The notes under the pieces are model-generated. The model saw only the letters and a program-made list of their open reading frames with translations, had not been told where the DNA came from and did not search any database. A stretch of DNA of 39,128 nt from an uncultured Lysobacterales bacterium (lineage in GTDB: Bacteria; Pseudomonadota; Gammaproteobacteria; Xanthomonadales; SZUA-36): NCBI GenBank assembly GCA_947258865.1, contig CAMYKC010000002.1:1-39128 (forward strand). Direction: 5' to 3'. This document shows positions 1-8,274 of this stretch, in pieces. Made by a program: the position numbers and the translations under genes. How positions within the stretch are numbered: the first letter of the stretch is position 1; the number at the start of each line of letters is the position of its first letter.

Positions 1-8
1 TCGAACTG

Positions 9-956
9 CTACAGTTCAACCTCGTGGGCGATGTAATCCTGCATTAAATGGCACAGGCAATCCTGGCGTATCACCAGCTTGTCGCGCGTCAGCATGGCCG
101 GCATCAGGGTATTATTGAGATAAATTTTCCCTTCTTCGACACGTACGATTTCATCGGTAACGTCATGTCCGTCCGAATCGGTTATTGATATCGGGCGCGC
201 GACTCGGGTATAGCCAAACACCTGGTGTGGATCGATCAGGGTAAAGTTGTGGTCTTCGATATCGGTGTCGAAGCGTAGATCGACATCGGCATCCGGATCA
301 AACTCGAAACTGACGTGCTCGGGGATATTCAACGTCAGGTGTGACTCGACCAGGTGTAGTGCGTGGCGGGTCGGTTTGGTGTCTGGCAATTGGTCCAGGG
401 TCAGCATGCCTTCGACGAAACGGCGGGCGTGCTCGATGCCTTTGGGATCCCCGGGCAAGCCGCATTCCAGCGTAACCGCCGGGCAGATATGATCAAACGC
501 CATCGAGCAAACACCCTTGTGCTTGAACACCATTGCCACCCGGTTGAACCTTGCCGCCAGGACTTTTTCCGCAAGCGCCATCCCAACGGCATTGGCAACA
601 CCCTGGCCGAGTGGGCCCGTGGTGGTCTCGACACCCGGTGCTTCACCGTACTCGGGATGCCCCGGGGTCTTCGAATGCATCTGCCGGAAATTGCGCAACT
701 CTGACAGCGGGAGGTCATACCCGCTCAGATGCAGCAGGGAATAAAGCAGCATGGAACCGTGACCGTTAGAGAGTACGAAGCGGTCCCGGTCCGCCCAGTC
801 CGGGTTGAGCGGGTTGTGTTTCAGGTTGTCCCGCCACAGGACCTCGGCAATGTCCGCCATGCCCATTGGCATACCCGGGTGCCCGGAGTTCGCCTGCTGG
901 ACGGCATCCATGGAGAGGGCGCGTATCGCATTTGCGAGTTCTGATCGAGTTGGCAT
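9..956 (-). CDS. Chimeric protein: transketolase N-terminus fused to AstE/aspartoacylase-like C-terminus
   Basis: Residues 1-138 are typical bacterial transketolase: the SGHPGMPMG segment near residue 25, the [20 protein letters not shown] segment and the [18 protein letters not shown] segment that contact thiamine diphosphate. At about position 540, right after FNR, the frame continues without a break into about 177 residues resembling the C-terminal half of the succinylglutamate desuccinylase/aspartoacylase (AstE/AspA, M14-like) family: [16 protein letters not shown], then [11 protein letters not shown] near the end. The transketolase GDG motif, pyrimidine-binding domain and C-terminal domain are missing, and so is the N-terminal zinc site of the AstE half. 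Neither activity is expected. A full transketolase is about 660 residues; this protein has 315. It may be a true deletion fusion or an assembly chimera near the window edge. The start is the ATG before [11 protein letters not shown], as in the family. Confidence 0.8.
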   Translation of the reverse strand: MPTRSELANAIRALSMDAVQQANSGHPGMPMGMADIAEVLWRDNLKHNPLNPDWADRDRFVLSNGHGSMLLYSLLHLSGYDLPLSELRNFRQMHSKTPGHPEYGEAPGVETTTGPLGQGVANAVGMALAEKVLAARFNRVAMVFKHKGVCSMAFDHICPAVTLECGLPGDPKGIEHARRFVEGMLTLDQLPDTKPTRHALHLVESHLTLNIPEHVSFEFDPDADVDLRFDTDIEDHNFTLIDPHQVFGYTRVARPISITDSDGHDVTDEIVRVEEGKIYLNNTLMPAMLTRDKLVIRQDCLCHLMQDYIAHEVEL

Positions 957-1115
957 TTGGATTTCCCGTATCGGTGTCAGGTGCTGGAATAGCTTCTGGT
1001 TAAGGAGGTGTCTTAGCCGGAACAGATCAATACTGGAATTCTGCCCATTGTGGCCAACTGGGGCAAGGGGCGGTGCATGATCCGCCTACTATTTTTCGAC
1101 AAGGTTTGACACGGG

Positions 1116-2660
1116 TCAGCCGCGGTTGGCCGCTTTGCCGAATTTCTTGAGCTTTCCGGCTTTGTAATCGGCCCAATATGCGTCCAGTTCCTTCTTCACG
1201 ACCGGCAGCAGGAAATAGATACCGAGCACATTGGGAAAAGCCATGGCGAAGATCATCGCGTCCGAAAAATCAATGACGGAACCCAGTTTCATCGACGAGC
1301 CCAGAATAATGAAGAACAGGAACAGCAGCTTGTACACGACATCCGTTATCATCGATTCGCCAAAAATATAAGTCCAGGCCTTCAGGCCGTAGTAAGACCA
1401 CGAAATCATGGTGGAGAATGCAAACAGGATCACCGCTACCGTCAGCACCCAGGGAAACCAGGAAATGGTCGATTCGAACGCCGCTGAAGTCAGCGCGACG
1501 CCCTGGCTGGGATCGACGGAAGGATTCCAGGTGCCGGTAATAACGATGACCAGCGCTGTTATTGTACAGACCACCACGGTGTCGACGAACGGCTCATAGA
1601 GTGCGACGAAACCTTCTGTAACCGGTCGGTTGGTGCGAACCGCAGAATGGGCGATGGCTGCCGAACCGATGCCGGCCTCGTTCGAAAACGCGGCCCGTTT
1701 AAAGCCCTGGAACAGCACGCCGATCACACCTCCGGAAATGCCTTCGGCGGTGAATGCGCCGGACGCAATTGCCGAGAAGGCCAGGGGCACCTCCGACATG
1801 TGGATGAAGATTATGACCAGTCCGGCCGTAACATATACCACGGCCATGAAGGGTACGATTTTCGATGTCACTCGGGCAATGCCCCGAATACCGCCGATGA
1901 CGACCAGGCCGACCAGTGTCGCCACAACGACCCCGAACAACCAGCCTTTATCCGCCAGCCAACTCGACTCGCCTCCGGTAACCGACACCAGCTGCGAGAA
2001 GCTTTGATTGGCCTGGAACATATTGCCCCCGCCGAAAGATCCTCCAATACAGAAAATCGCAAACAGAAATGCAAGAACCTTACCCAGGATTTTCAACTTG
2101 CCGCTGCGTTCGGCGAGACCTTTGGACAGGTAATACATCGGCCCACCGGAAACGGTACCGTCTGTATACTCGTTACGGTATTTCACGCCCAGCGTACATT
2201 CGACGAATTTCGATGACATGCCGAGCAAACCGGCAAGGATCATCCAGAGAGTGGCTCCGGGTCCACCGAGCGATACGGCAACAGCGACGCCCGCAATATT
2301 GCCCAGGCCGACCGTTCCCGACAATGCGGTGGCCAGCGCTTGAAAATGGGTAACCTCGCCTGCCGCCAGCGGATCGCTGTAGTCTCCCCTGACAAGCTGG
2401 AAACCATGCCGGAACGCGCGAATGTTGATGAATCGAAAGTAGAAGGTAAATATCGTGGCTGCCAAAATGAGCCACACCAGAACGAAGGGGATCTGAACAC
2501 CGCCCAGGGGAAAGGAATAAAAAATAAACCCGGACACCGCGTCCGCAAAAGGTTTCACCGCCTGGTTTATCTGCTGATCTACCCCTTCCTGTGCAAAGGC
2601 AGCCGCCGGTGCCCACAAACCGGTCAGGGCCAGCGCTGGGCCAATTCCTAATTTACGCAT
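1116..2660 (-). CDS. AGCS family sodium:alanine/glycine symporter
   Basis: A 514-residue inner-membrane transporter expected to import small neutral amino acids with sodium. It has an N-terminal signal-like segment ([15 protein letters not shown]), many hydrophobic helices, and the family hallmark [24 protein letters not shown] followed by an E-x5-KYR region. The frame stays open upstream to 2828, but that stretch runs inside uspA and is not protein-like. The ATG at 2658-2660 has GGAGAG just upstream, so I start there. It lies 26 bp downstream of uspA on the same strand and is probably cotranscribed with it. The substrate (alanine, glycine or other) cannot be set from sequence. Confidence 0.93.
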   Translation of the reverse strand: MRKLGIGPALALTGLWAPAAAFAQEGVDQQINQAVKPFADAVSGFIFYSFPLGGVQIPFVLVWLILAATIFTFYFRFINIRAFRHGFQLVRGDYSDPLAAGEVTHFQALATALSGTVGLGNIAGVAVAVSLGGPGATLWMILAGLLGMSSKFVECTLGVKYRNEYTDGTVSGGPMYYLSKGLAERSGKLKILGKVLAFLFAIFCIGGSFGGGNMFQANQSFSQLVSVTGGESSWLADKGWLFGVVVATLVGLVVIGGIRGIARVTSKIVPFMAVVYVTAGLVIIFIHMSEVPLAFSAIASGAFTAEGISGGVIGVLFQGFKRAAFSNEAGIGSAAIAHSAVRTNRPVTEGFVALYEPFVDTVVVCTITALVIVITGTWNPSVDPSQGVALTSAAFESTISWFPWVLTVAVILFAFSTMISWSYYGLKAWTYIFGESMITDVVYKLLFLFFIILGSSMKLGSVIDFSDAMIFAMAFPNVLGIYFLLPVVKKELDAYWADYKAGKLKKFGKAANRG

Positions 2661-2686
2661 TCGACTCTCCAGGTCGCAGATATGGC

Positions 2687-3121
2687 TCAGGGAACAACTG
2701 TCACGGCCTGTTGCGAGGTTTGCACGAGGGTGTTGGCAACGCTGCCGAATAACTGGGTCTTGATACGCGAAGAACCCGTTTTGCCAATAATGATATTGGT
2801 CACGCCAAATTCCTCGGCCACTGCGCACAGTGTTTCAGCAGGGTGGCCATGCCGGATGACGCCCCTTGCGTATACGCCCCTTTCCCGAAGCTCACTGACC
2901 ACGGGATCGATAATTTCTTTGTGTGCACGATCCAGTTCAGCTTCGCGGCGCTTGTGGCGCTCTTCGTTTTCCTGAGGTGTGTTGAAACTGTAGGGGGACC
3001 AGTCGATAACATGCGCAATGATCAGCTGATGCTTCGATGCCTCAGCCCATTCCACCGCATATTCCAGCGCCCGGCCGCTGCATTCGCTGCAGTCAAAACC
3101 CACGAGTAGTACTTTGCTCAT
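2687..3121 (-). CDS. Universal stress protein, UspA family
   Basis: A single-domain 144-residue Usp protein. The N-terminal [20 protein letters not shown] strand-loop-helix and the C-terminal nucleotide-binding signature G-x2-G-x9-G-S (GKTG, nine residues, then GS) are both present, so this is the ATP-binding branch of the family. Usp proteins are cytosolic and act in stress survival, often bound to a partner encoded nearby. The ATG has GAGGAATAAGAC upstream. The gene directly precedes the AGCS symporter and follows the CNHCP redoxin gene at 63 bp, all on one strand. A role in controlling the transporter is possible but is inference only. Confidence 0.92.
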   Translation of the reverse strand: MSKVLLVGFDCSECSGRALEYAVEWAEASKHQLIIAHVIDWSPYSFNTPQENEERHKRREAELDRAHKEIIDPVVSELRERGVYARGVIRHGHPAETLCAVAEEFGVTNIIIGKTGSSRIKTQLFGSVANTLVQTSQQAVTVVP

Positions 3122-3184
3122 GTCTTATTCCTCTATATCAAGCAGAACTGTATGGCTGGATTCCGGATTTGCGCGAACCCTTGC

Positions 3185-3754
3185 TCAAGCTGGCCCTTTT
3201 TCATCGCGCCACTTAATCGAACATCCAATAGATGCCACCTGGTTTACCGGACCGTGACCGGTCTCGGCAACCTGAATCATTGCCAGGAAAAGATCGCGTC
3301 GTACATCTCCCTTATCGGCTTGCCGCCCACTTTCGTCCAGACGCCCACGGTATTGCAATCCCAGATCGGCGTTGTAGCCAAAAAAATCCGGTGTGCATAC
3401 CGCGCCGTAGGCCCGGGCGACTTCCTGTGATTCATCGATCAGGTAGGGGAATGGGTAAGCAAAAACCCGAGCCACCTTTTTCATGTTTTCCAGGGAATCT
3501 TCAGGGTAGGTGTTGGTATCGTTCGGCATGATGGCAACACTGTTGACACCCAATTGCAGGAGCTCAGCAGCATCCCTGACCAGCTTGCGGTTGATTGCCT
3601 TTACAAAAGGACAATGATTGCAGATAAACATGACCAGCAATCCATTTGGGCCTCGGCAATCCTCCAGCGTCCAGGTTTTGCCGTCGACGCCCGGAAGACT
3701 GAAATCCGGTGCGGGCGCTCCAAAATCGCAAATGGGGGTGTGAATACTTACCAT
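3185..3754 (-). CDS. Thioredoxin-fold redoxin (AhpC/TSA-like, CNHCP motif)
   Basis: A 189-residue protein with the thioredoxin fold. The N-terminal GAPAPDFSLPGVDGK opening is typical of redoxins, then FICNHCPFVKA gives a CxxC pair in the CNHCP context of the widespread cytosolic 'thioredoxin family protein' group. The VCTPDFFGY segment carries the cis-proline (TP) region. There is no signal peptide, so it probably acts in the cytoplasm as a peroxiredoxin-like or thiol-disulfide protein; the substrate is unknown. A TTG at 3775 would extend it by seven residues, but the ATG at 3754 is preferred. It lies upstream of uspA on the same strand. Confidence 0.88.
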   Translation of the reverse strand: MVSIHTPICDFGAPAPDFSLPGVDGKTWTLEDCRGPNGLLVMFICNHCPFVKAINRKLVRDAAELLQLGVNSVAIMPNDTNTYPEDSLENMKKVARVFAYPFPYLIDESQEVARAYGAVCTPDFFGYNADLGLQYRGRLDESGRQADKGDVRRDLFLAMIQVAETGHGPVNQVASIGCSIKWRDEKGPA

Positions 3755-3872
3755 GTTTGATCGTAATCCTGACAAAAATCGCAGTATATCAGTCTTCGAT
3801 GTTGATTTTCGTCACGCTATTATTGTAGAAATTTGCTAGTATTGAATTAAACTTTTAGTGAATCCGGTCCTC

Positions 3873-3890
3873 TAAGTTGCGATCAACTTA
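3873..3890. promoter_or_regulatory. Perfect inverted repeat upstream of outer-membrane protein gene
   Basis: TAAGTTG-cgat-CAACTTA is a perfect 7-bp inverted repeat with a 4-bp centre, 25 bp before the start codon at 3916 and in an AT-rich stretch. It could be an operator for a dimeric regulator or a short 5' UTR hairpin. No regulator can be named. Confidence 0.4.
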
Positions 3891-3915
3891 ATTAACGGGA
3901 TAAAAACGGATCCGA

Positions 3916-5106
3916 ATGGTTTGGCCTATGAGTATCGGCTCGACACATAAATCGATCGGCGTGGGGACTCTGCTTTCCTGCCTTTCGTTGTGCCTGGTGT
4001 CTGCCGGTCTTCAAGCTGAAGAAGCCCCGACACCTGCTTCGATCCTCGCCAACGAGACACTCAGCCTGATGTCGAATGAGAACCAGGCTGAATCTCCCTC
4101 ATTTCCACTGATGCTGGACCGCGACGCGGGTTTGGACTTCGACCTCGGTGGCAGTGAAACTCGAAAACTGCAACTCCAGCTAAACCAGCCGCTGTCGCTG
4201 ACCGGCCGTTCGCGCACCCGCGTGCTCGACAATGGCTCTAACCTGCTGGGGCTGGATGCAACATTGAATTTGCCGTTAAGCGACAAGTTCAGCCTGAACG
4301 CCGGCGTCGATAAAGAACTCGGTTCGGCGAGGTTCCATTCGCTGGGCAGCATACAGTGCATGAACGGCGTGCTGCGCGCTGACTCCTACACTGCATCTGG
4401 CTGCCGGTTCGTCAACGAACCGCTGGCTACGAGCGACCAGCAACGGATCAGTCTGGGGGCGCAGATGGACTTCAGAAACGCCTCAGCATCGATCAATTGG
4501 TTCACGCAGGATTCTGAAGTGAACCAGTCGAGTGTCAGGCAGGTGAACCGTTTCAACGGGCAAACCGTCATGGGCAACAGCCTTCTGTCCCCGAATCTCG
4601 GTAATCCTCTCATGGTCACCAACGGCGGCGATCCTCTGCAGTACCTGAACAGTAAAGCCAGCGGTGTAAACCTCAATTTCAAGGTGGGTATCGCTACCGA
4701 TACCGCTGGCGATGTCCGCCTGGGCCTGGCATTCACCCGGGTACTCGACACCGATTACCAGGGAATCTACTCAAATAATTCCGAGGCCCTTTCCTGGACA
4801 TTGGCGGAGCCCTTCAACTCCGCAAGAATGAATCTCGAATGGAGCCGGGGATCACTCAGCAGCGGCATCCAGGGCTTTTATCGCGACTCCGTTGACTTTC
4901 TCAACCGTAACAGCGTTGACAGCCTGACCACCTTCGACGTGCACTTCACCTGGCGCACACCCTGGAACGCCAATCTAAGTGTCGGTGCGAGCAATGTGCT
5001 CAACGCCGGGACAGAAAACAGCGCCAGTAGCGATAGTCAGCCGGTCGATCCTTTCGAGTCGATTTACGGCCGCATCCCCTACGTTCGGTACAAGCAAGAC
5101 CTCTAA
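3916..5106 (+). CDS. Predicted outer-membrane beta-barrel protein, TonB-receptor-like C-terminus
   Basis: A 396-residue secreted protein. A signal peptide (GVGTLLSCLSLCLVSAGLQA) ends near residue 34. The rest alternates polar and hydrophobic residues in beta strands, such as TRKLQLQLNQPLSLTGRSR and LSGVNLNFKVG-type stretches. The end (FDVHFTWRTPWNANLSVGAS, then DPFESIYGRIPYVRYKQDL) resembles the last strands of TonB-dependent receptors (LSVGASNVLN). No plug domain and no TonB box are seen, so it is not a complete TonB receptor. It has two cysteines in a loop (QCMNG ... ASGCRF) that could form a disulfide. Start: ATG 3916 or the in-frame ATG at 3928. It is monocistronic or cotranscribed with the next small gene. 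Function unknown. Confidence 0.72.
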   Translation: MVWPMSIGSTHKSIGVGTLLSCLSLCLVSAGLQAEEAPTPASILANETLSLMSNENQAESPSFPLMLDRDAGLDFDLGGSETRKLQLQLNQPLSLTGRSRTRVLDNGSNLLGLDATLNLPLSDKFSLNAGVDKELGSARFHSLGSIQCMNGVLRADSYTASGCRFVNEPLATSDQQRISLGAQMDFRNASASINWFTQDSEVNQSSVRQVNRFNGQTVMGNSLLSPNLGNPLMVTNGGDPLQYLNSKASGVNLNFKVGIATDTAGDVRLGLAFTRVLDTDYQGIYSNNSEALSWTLAEPFNSARMNLEWSRGSLSSGIQGFYRDSVDFLNRNSVDSLTTFDVHFTWRTPWNANLSVGASNVLNAGTENSASSDSQPVDPFESIYGRIPYVRYKQDL

Positions 5107-5182
5107 AATTCCAGTCCAGCCCGGCACACTGTTAATTTGGTTCGTGATAATATTGCGCGGTTTCGCGTATGAAGGTTAAGAA

Positions 5183-5683
5183 ATGAACAGACTTCTTTTT
5201 GCAATGCTCTGCCTCGTCGCCAGTCTCTCACTCATGGCAGCTGAAGGGTTTTCATCGCTCGAAGAACAGATGTCGGGTAAGGAATTCACAGCGTCCGGCC
5301 TGGACAAACTCAGCCAGGCTGAGCTGGAAGCATTGAATAACTGGATTCGCAGACACTCTGTGGCCACTCTGGATTCACCCCGAGCGGGGACTGCCTCGGC
5401 CGGAACCTCAGCCCCGGCCCAGGATCGGCGCGGGCTGAAATCCGAAAATGATGAGGATCGTTCGGAAATTACCAGCCGCATCGTCGGGAATTTCAGCGGT
5501 TGGGATGGACAAACCGTTTTCAAGCTGGAAAACGGAATGATCTGGTTGCAGGCCGACAAGGACAAGTTTTACACCAAGGATATGGAAAATCCTGTAGTGA
5601 TAATCAAACCCGGGATGTTCGGAACCTGGAGGCTGAAAATCGAAGGATTTGGCTCTGAATGCAAGGTAAAACGCATTCAGTGA
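5183..5683 (+). CDS. Small secreted protein of unknown function
   Basis: A 166-residue protein that I cannot assign to a named family. A signal peptide of about 20 residues (MNRLLFAMLCLVASLSLMAA) points to the periplasm or beyond. Residues about 25-60 form a helical LSQAELEALNNWIRRHS segment, followed by a low-complexity Ala/Gly/Thr/Ser linker and then an acidic stretch. The C-terminal part (SRIVGNFSGWDGQTVFKLEN onward, WLQADKDKFY, GMFGTWRLKIEGFGSECKVK) looks like a small beta barrel or SH3/OB-like fold. It lies 76 bp after the barrel protein gene and is followed at once by a stem-loop repeat. Confidence 0.75.
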   Translation: MNRLLFAMLCLVASLSLMAAEGFSSLEEQMSGKEFTASGLDKLSQAELEALNNWIRRHSVATLDSPRAGTASAGTSAPAQDRRGLKSENDEDRSEITSRIVGNFSGWDGQTVFKLENGMIWLQADKDKFYTKDMENPVVIIKPGMFGTWRLKIEGFGSECKVKRIQ

Positions 5684-5688
5684 GGAAT

Positions 5689-5817
5689 TAAGGAGTCTCG
5701 CTTCCCTGCTCCCGCCTTCGGCGGAAGGCGGCTGTGCTCGACCGCACGCAATGGGCGCACGACCCTTCTGGTATCGCTCGCTTCGCTCGACTTACCCAAC
5801 CAGGGTCAGGCCAGAAA
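5689..5817 (+). repeat. Gene-end stem-loop repeat, copy 1 (two hairpins)
   Basis: Starts six bases after the stop at 5683 with ATTAAGGAGTCTCGCTTCCC. The conserved lead is followed by hairpin 1 (CCGCC 5712-5716, loop TTC, GGCGG 5720-5724), then AAGGCGGC and CTCGAC. A second hairpin pairs GACCC 5761-5765 with GGGTC 5803-5807 around CTTCTGG...CCAACCAG, ending in CCAGAA. Closely related copies lie at 13142 and, on the other strand, at 21776. The stems differ between copies but still pair. It fills most of the gap to 5945. Confidence 0.8.
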
Positions 5818-5944
5818 CGAACGAATGGCGTTTTGCCCGCAGGGCAAGAAGCCTTGAGGAAGTGACGGTGGGCCGTGGGTCGCCTGTCGCTCCAAAACTG
5901 CTTTGCTTGCGTCCGGGATGCCCAAGAGATTGCTCAGGGCGTTT

Positions 5945-6322
5945 TCAGAGGTTTCTCCTCAGGTCGCTGCTCATTTTCAACTTACGCCGCATTACTCTCT
6001 GAATCTGACGGTTGCGGAACAGGAAAGCCCGCACCACCAGGTAAGCTAAAGCGGCCAGGCCCATCAGTATGAAAGGTCCTGCCGAAGGGGCTTCGGCGAA
6101 TCCCCTGGAATCCCACCAGTACCAGCCAAAAGCGGCGACGAACACCGTGATGACCAGGTAACTGATCATGTTCAGCCTGTAGATCCGGTCGCGCAATCTT
6201 CGCGCACGAAAAACTTCGAGATCTTCCTCGGTCACCTCGCCCGTTTGAAATCCACAGTAAGTGCATATGACCGCCTTGCTGGATATTTTCTTCCCGCATT
6301 CCGGACAGGCAATGATCGCCAT
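5945..6322 (-). CDS. Zinc-ribbon membrane protein, two helices
   Basis: A 125-residue protein starting with a treble-clef or zinc-ribbon motif, CPECGKKISSKAVICTYCGF (two CxxC pairs). A charged linker (about residues 28-50, EEDLEVFRARRLRDRIYRL) and two transmembrane helices (about 51-69 and 82-101) follow, and the tail is basic. The cytosolic zinc ribbon on a small membrane anchor suggests a binding or scaffold role; no enzyme is indicated. The ATG at 6320-6322 has GGAG seven bases upstream; the longer TTG start is less likely. It begins next to the histidine kinase stop (one base between them), so it is the last gene of the pilT-pilU-regulator-kinase run. Confidence 0.85.
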   Translation of the reverse strand: MAIIACPECGKKISSKAVICTYCGFQTGEVTEEDLEVFRARRLRDRIYRLNMISYLVITVFVAAFGWYWWDSRGFAEAPSAGPFILMGLAALAYLVVRAFLFRNRQIQRVMRRKLKMSSDLRRNL

Positions 6323-6323
6323 A

Positions 6324-7601
6324 TCATTCTCCAAAAAATCTCAGCTCGGCGCGCAAGCCGCCGGCCGGCCGGTTACTGAAATGAATGGACCAGCCATAAA
6401 GTTCGCACAAGCGTTTGACGATGGCGAGCCCCAGCCCCGCTCCCTTACCCGCAATGTTCTCACCACGGTAATGACGTTCGAATACCCGCTCGAGATCCTG
6501 TTCCGGAATTCCGGGACCCGTGTCTTCAACCCTGACACGGCCGTTCCCGATGGTGATCATCACCTCGCCCTCCGGTGTGTAGCGCATTGCATTTCCGATC
6601 AGGTTACCCACGGTTACGGCCACTACGGATTCCGGCGCGATAACGCTTAGCCGGTCCTCCTCCCTGACACGAAGCACCAGTGGTTTGTTACCAACCAGCG
6701 GTTCGTAGAGGTGCACGACTTCGTTGACGATACGGCCGACATCGTGAGCAGTACTGTCCTTGTCGATGCCCTGTTCAGCCCTGACCAGGTGCAGGAGAGC
6801 CGTTGTGATATCAGCTGACTGCCGGGCCGCTCGCGCAATTCGAAGCAGGCGTGTCCGAACTTTCTCGTCGAGATCCGGCTGCGCCAGCAATAATTCGGTG
6901 GCGCCTGTTATTACCGTGAGTGGAGAACGCAATTCGTGGCTGACATCCGCGTTGAACTCGCGATCGCGTTCGACCAGGTGATGCAGGCGGTCTGCGTAAC
7001 TGTCCAGAGCATCAGCCAGTTGACCCACCTCGTCATCGGCGAAATGCTCTGACAATCGTTCCGGCTTGCCTTCTTCGCTGAGCGTATCCAGTCTGGCCGC
7101 CAGGTCGGTCACGGGCTTCATCACCCGGCGGGATGACCAGGCCCCCATCATGAAAGACAGCACGGAAAACAACAACACCGCGCCGATCAGCGCAAATATC
7201 AGCCTTTGCTTGAGCCGCTGATTGTCGCTGACGTCATAGATCAGGAAAGCCCAGAGGTCCTCCTCTTTGCGGATAGCGGCTTTGAATGCACCGCCTGAGA
7301 TCTTCACGTCGTGAACGCCGGTTGGAAGATCGCGGACTTCCGCGCTTACCGTTTTGTTCGGATCACCCGGCCTCGTGATATACCCCTGGATCCTGGTGTA
7401 AAAAGGCTCCACCACCGACGGGTCCAGGCGCAACTGGGTTACGTAGCTGTCCAGTTCCTGTTTCAGCGTTTCGCCGATCAACTGATCTTCGATGTTGTTT
7501 TGAAGAAAGAGGGTGCTCAGCGCGAACAGGGCGCTCAGAAGTGTCCCGAAAAGCAGAAATGAAACAACGATCCGGCTTCGAAGCCTACGACGATACTGCA
7601 T
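6324..7601 (-). CDS. Sensor histidine kinase (OmpR-system partner)
   Basis: A 425-residue membrane kinase. TM1 is at about 11-33, then a periplasmic sensor of about 100 residues, TM2 at about 134-156, HAMP, the dimerisation domain with DVSHELRSPLTV (phospho-His about 222), and a full ATPase domain with NLIGNAMRYTPEG (N box), EDTGPGIP (G1) and GAGLGLAIVKRLCELYGW (G2). The layout is QseC/PmrB-like. The ATG at 7601 has GGAG just upstream and overlaps the regulator gene end by 17 bp; the TTG at 7625 is rejected. The ligand is unknown. Its place downstream of pilT and pilU suggests a link to surface sensing or twitching, which is inference. Confidence 0.93.
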   Translation of the reverse strand: MQYRRRLRSRIVVSFLLFGTLLSALFALSTLFLQNNIEDQLIGETLKQELDSYVTQLRLDPSVVEPFYTRIQGYITRPGDPNKTVSAEVRDLPTGVHDVKISGGAFKAAIRKEEDLWAFLIYDVSDNQRLKQRLIFALIGAVLLFSVLSFMMGAWSSRRVMKPVTDLAARLDTLSEEGKPERLSEHFADDEVGQLADALDSYADRLHHLVERDREFNADVSHELRSPLTVITGATELLLAQPDLDEKVRTRLLRIARAARQSADITTALLHLVRAEQGIDKDSTAHDVGRIVNEVVHLYEPLVGNKPLVLRVREEDRLSVIAPESVVAVTVGNLIGNAMRYTPEGEVMITIGNGRVRVEDTGPGIPEQDLERVFERHYRGENIAGKGAGLGLAIVKRLCELYGWSIHFSNRPAGGLRAELRFFGE

Positions 7602-8271
7602 CCGGCTCCACCAGGCGGTAACCAATCCCGTGGCGAGTCTGGATCATGTTACTGCCAAATGGCTTATCGATGGCGCTGCGAAGTGAGTGAATATGGACCC
7701 GCAGGCTGTCACTGTCAGGCATTTCCTCACCCCAGACCTCCATCTCCAGTTCTGAACGCGAAACCACGTTGGGAGAAGCGTCCATGAGGCAATGCAGCAA
7801 TTTCAGGCCAATGGGATTCAGGTAAATATCCTTGTCGCCACGGCTGACGTTCAGCGTATCCAGGTTGTAGGAGAGGTCGCCAACCTTGAGTTCCCTGAGG
7901 TTACGGCGGCGGCCGCGGCCAGCCAGCACGTTAAGCCTGGCCTCAACTTCCTGCAGTTCGAACGGCTTGACCAGGTAATCATCCGCGCCGGTTTCAAAAC
8001 CGGCGAGCTTATCCTTAAGCCGGTCCCGTGCTGTCAGCATCAGGACGGGCGTGTCCTTGCTGGCCTCGGTACGCAGTTTGCGGCAGACGTCGAGACCGTC
8101 CATACCCGGCAAAGCCAGATCAAGCACAATGGCATCGAATTCGTTTACTACGGCCAGGTGGAGACCGGTGATGCCGTCGCCGGCAAAATCCACCGTGTGG
8201 CCATGATCTTCCAGGTAATCACCCAGGTTGGCTGCAATGTCCGGGTTGTCTTCGATAATCAAGACGCGCAT
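7585..8271 (-). CDS. OmpR/PhoB-family response regulator
   Basis: A 228-residue two-domain regulator. The receiver has the acidic pair EDN (7-9), the phospho-acceptor D51 in VLDLALPGMDG, T80 and K102 (DDYLVKPF). The winged-helix DNA-binding domain (about 125-225) ends with RVHIHSLRSAIDKPF and TRHGIGYRLVEP. It begins three bases after the pilU stop without a strong ribosome site, so translational coupling to pilU is likely. The cognate kinase gene overlaps its end. Targets are unknown; pilus or matrix genes are candidates from context only. Confidence 0.95.
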   Translation of the reverse strand: MRVLIIEDNPDIAANLGDYLEDHGHTVDFAGDGITGLHLAVVNEFDAIVLDLALPGMDGLDVCRKLRTEASKDTPVLMLTARDRLKDKLAGFETGADDYLVKPFELQEVEARLNVLAGRGRRRNLRELKVGDLSYNLDTLNVSRGDKDIYLNPIGLKLLHCLMDASPNVVSRSELEMEVWGEEMPDSDSLRVHIHSLRSAIDKPFGSNMIQTRHGIGYRLVEPDAVSS

Positions 8272-8274
8272 GGA

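Noticed and set aside
2661-2828. Upstream extension of the AGCS symporter frame
   Set aside because: It lies inside uspA and lacks transporter features; a good ribosome site precedes the internal ATG at 2660.
5833-5847. TTGCCC-gca-GGGCAA hairpin as a terminator
   Set aside because: No U-tract on either strand and it lies away from both gene ends; could belong to the repeat-rich gap.
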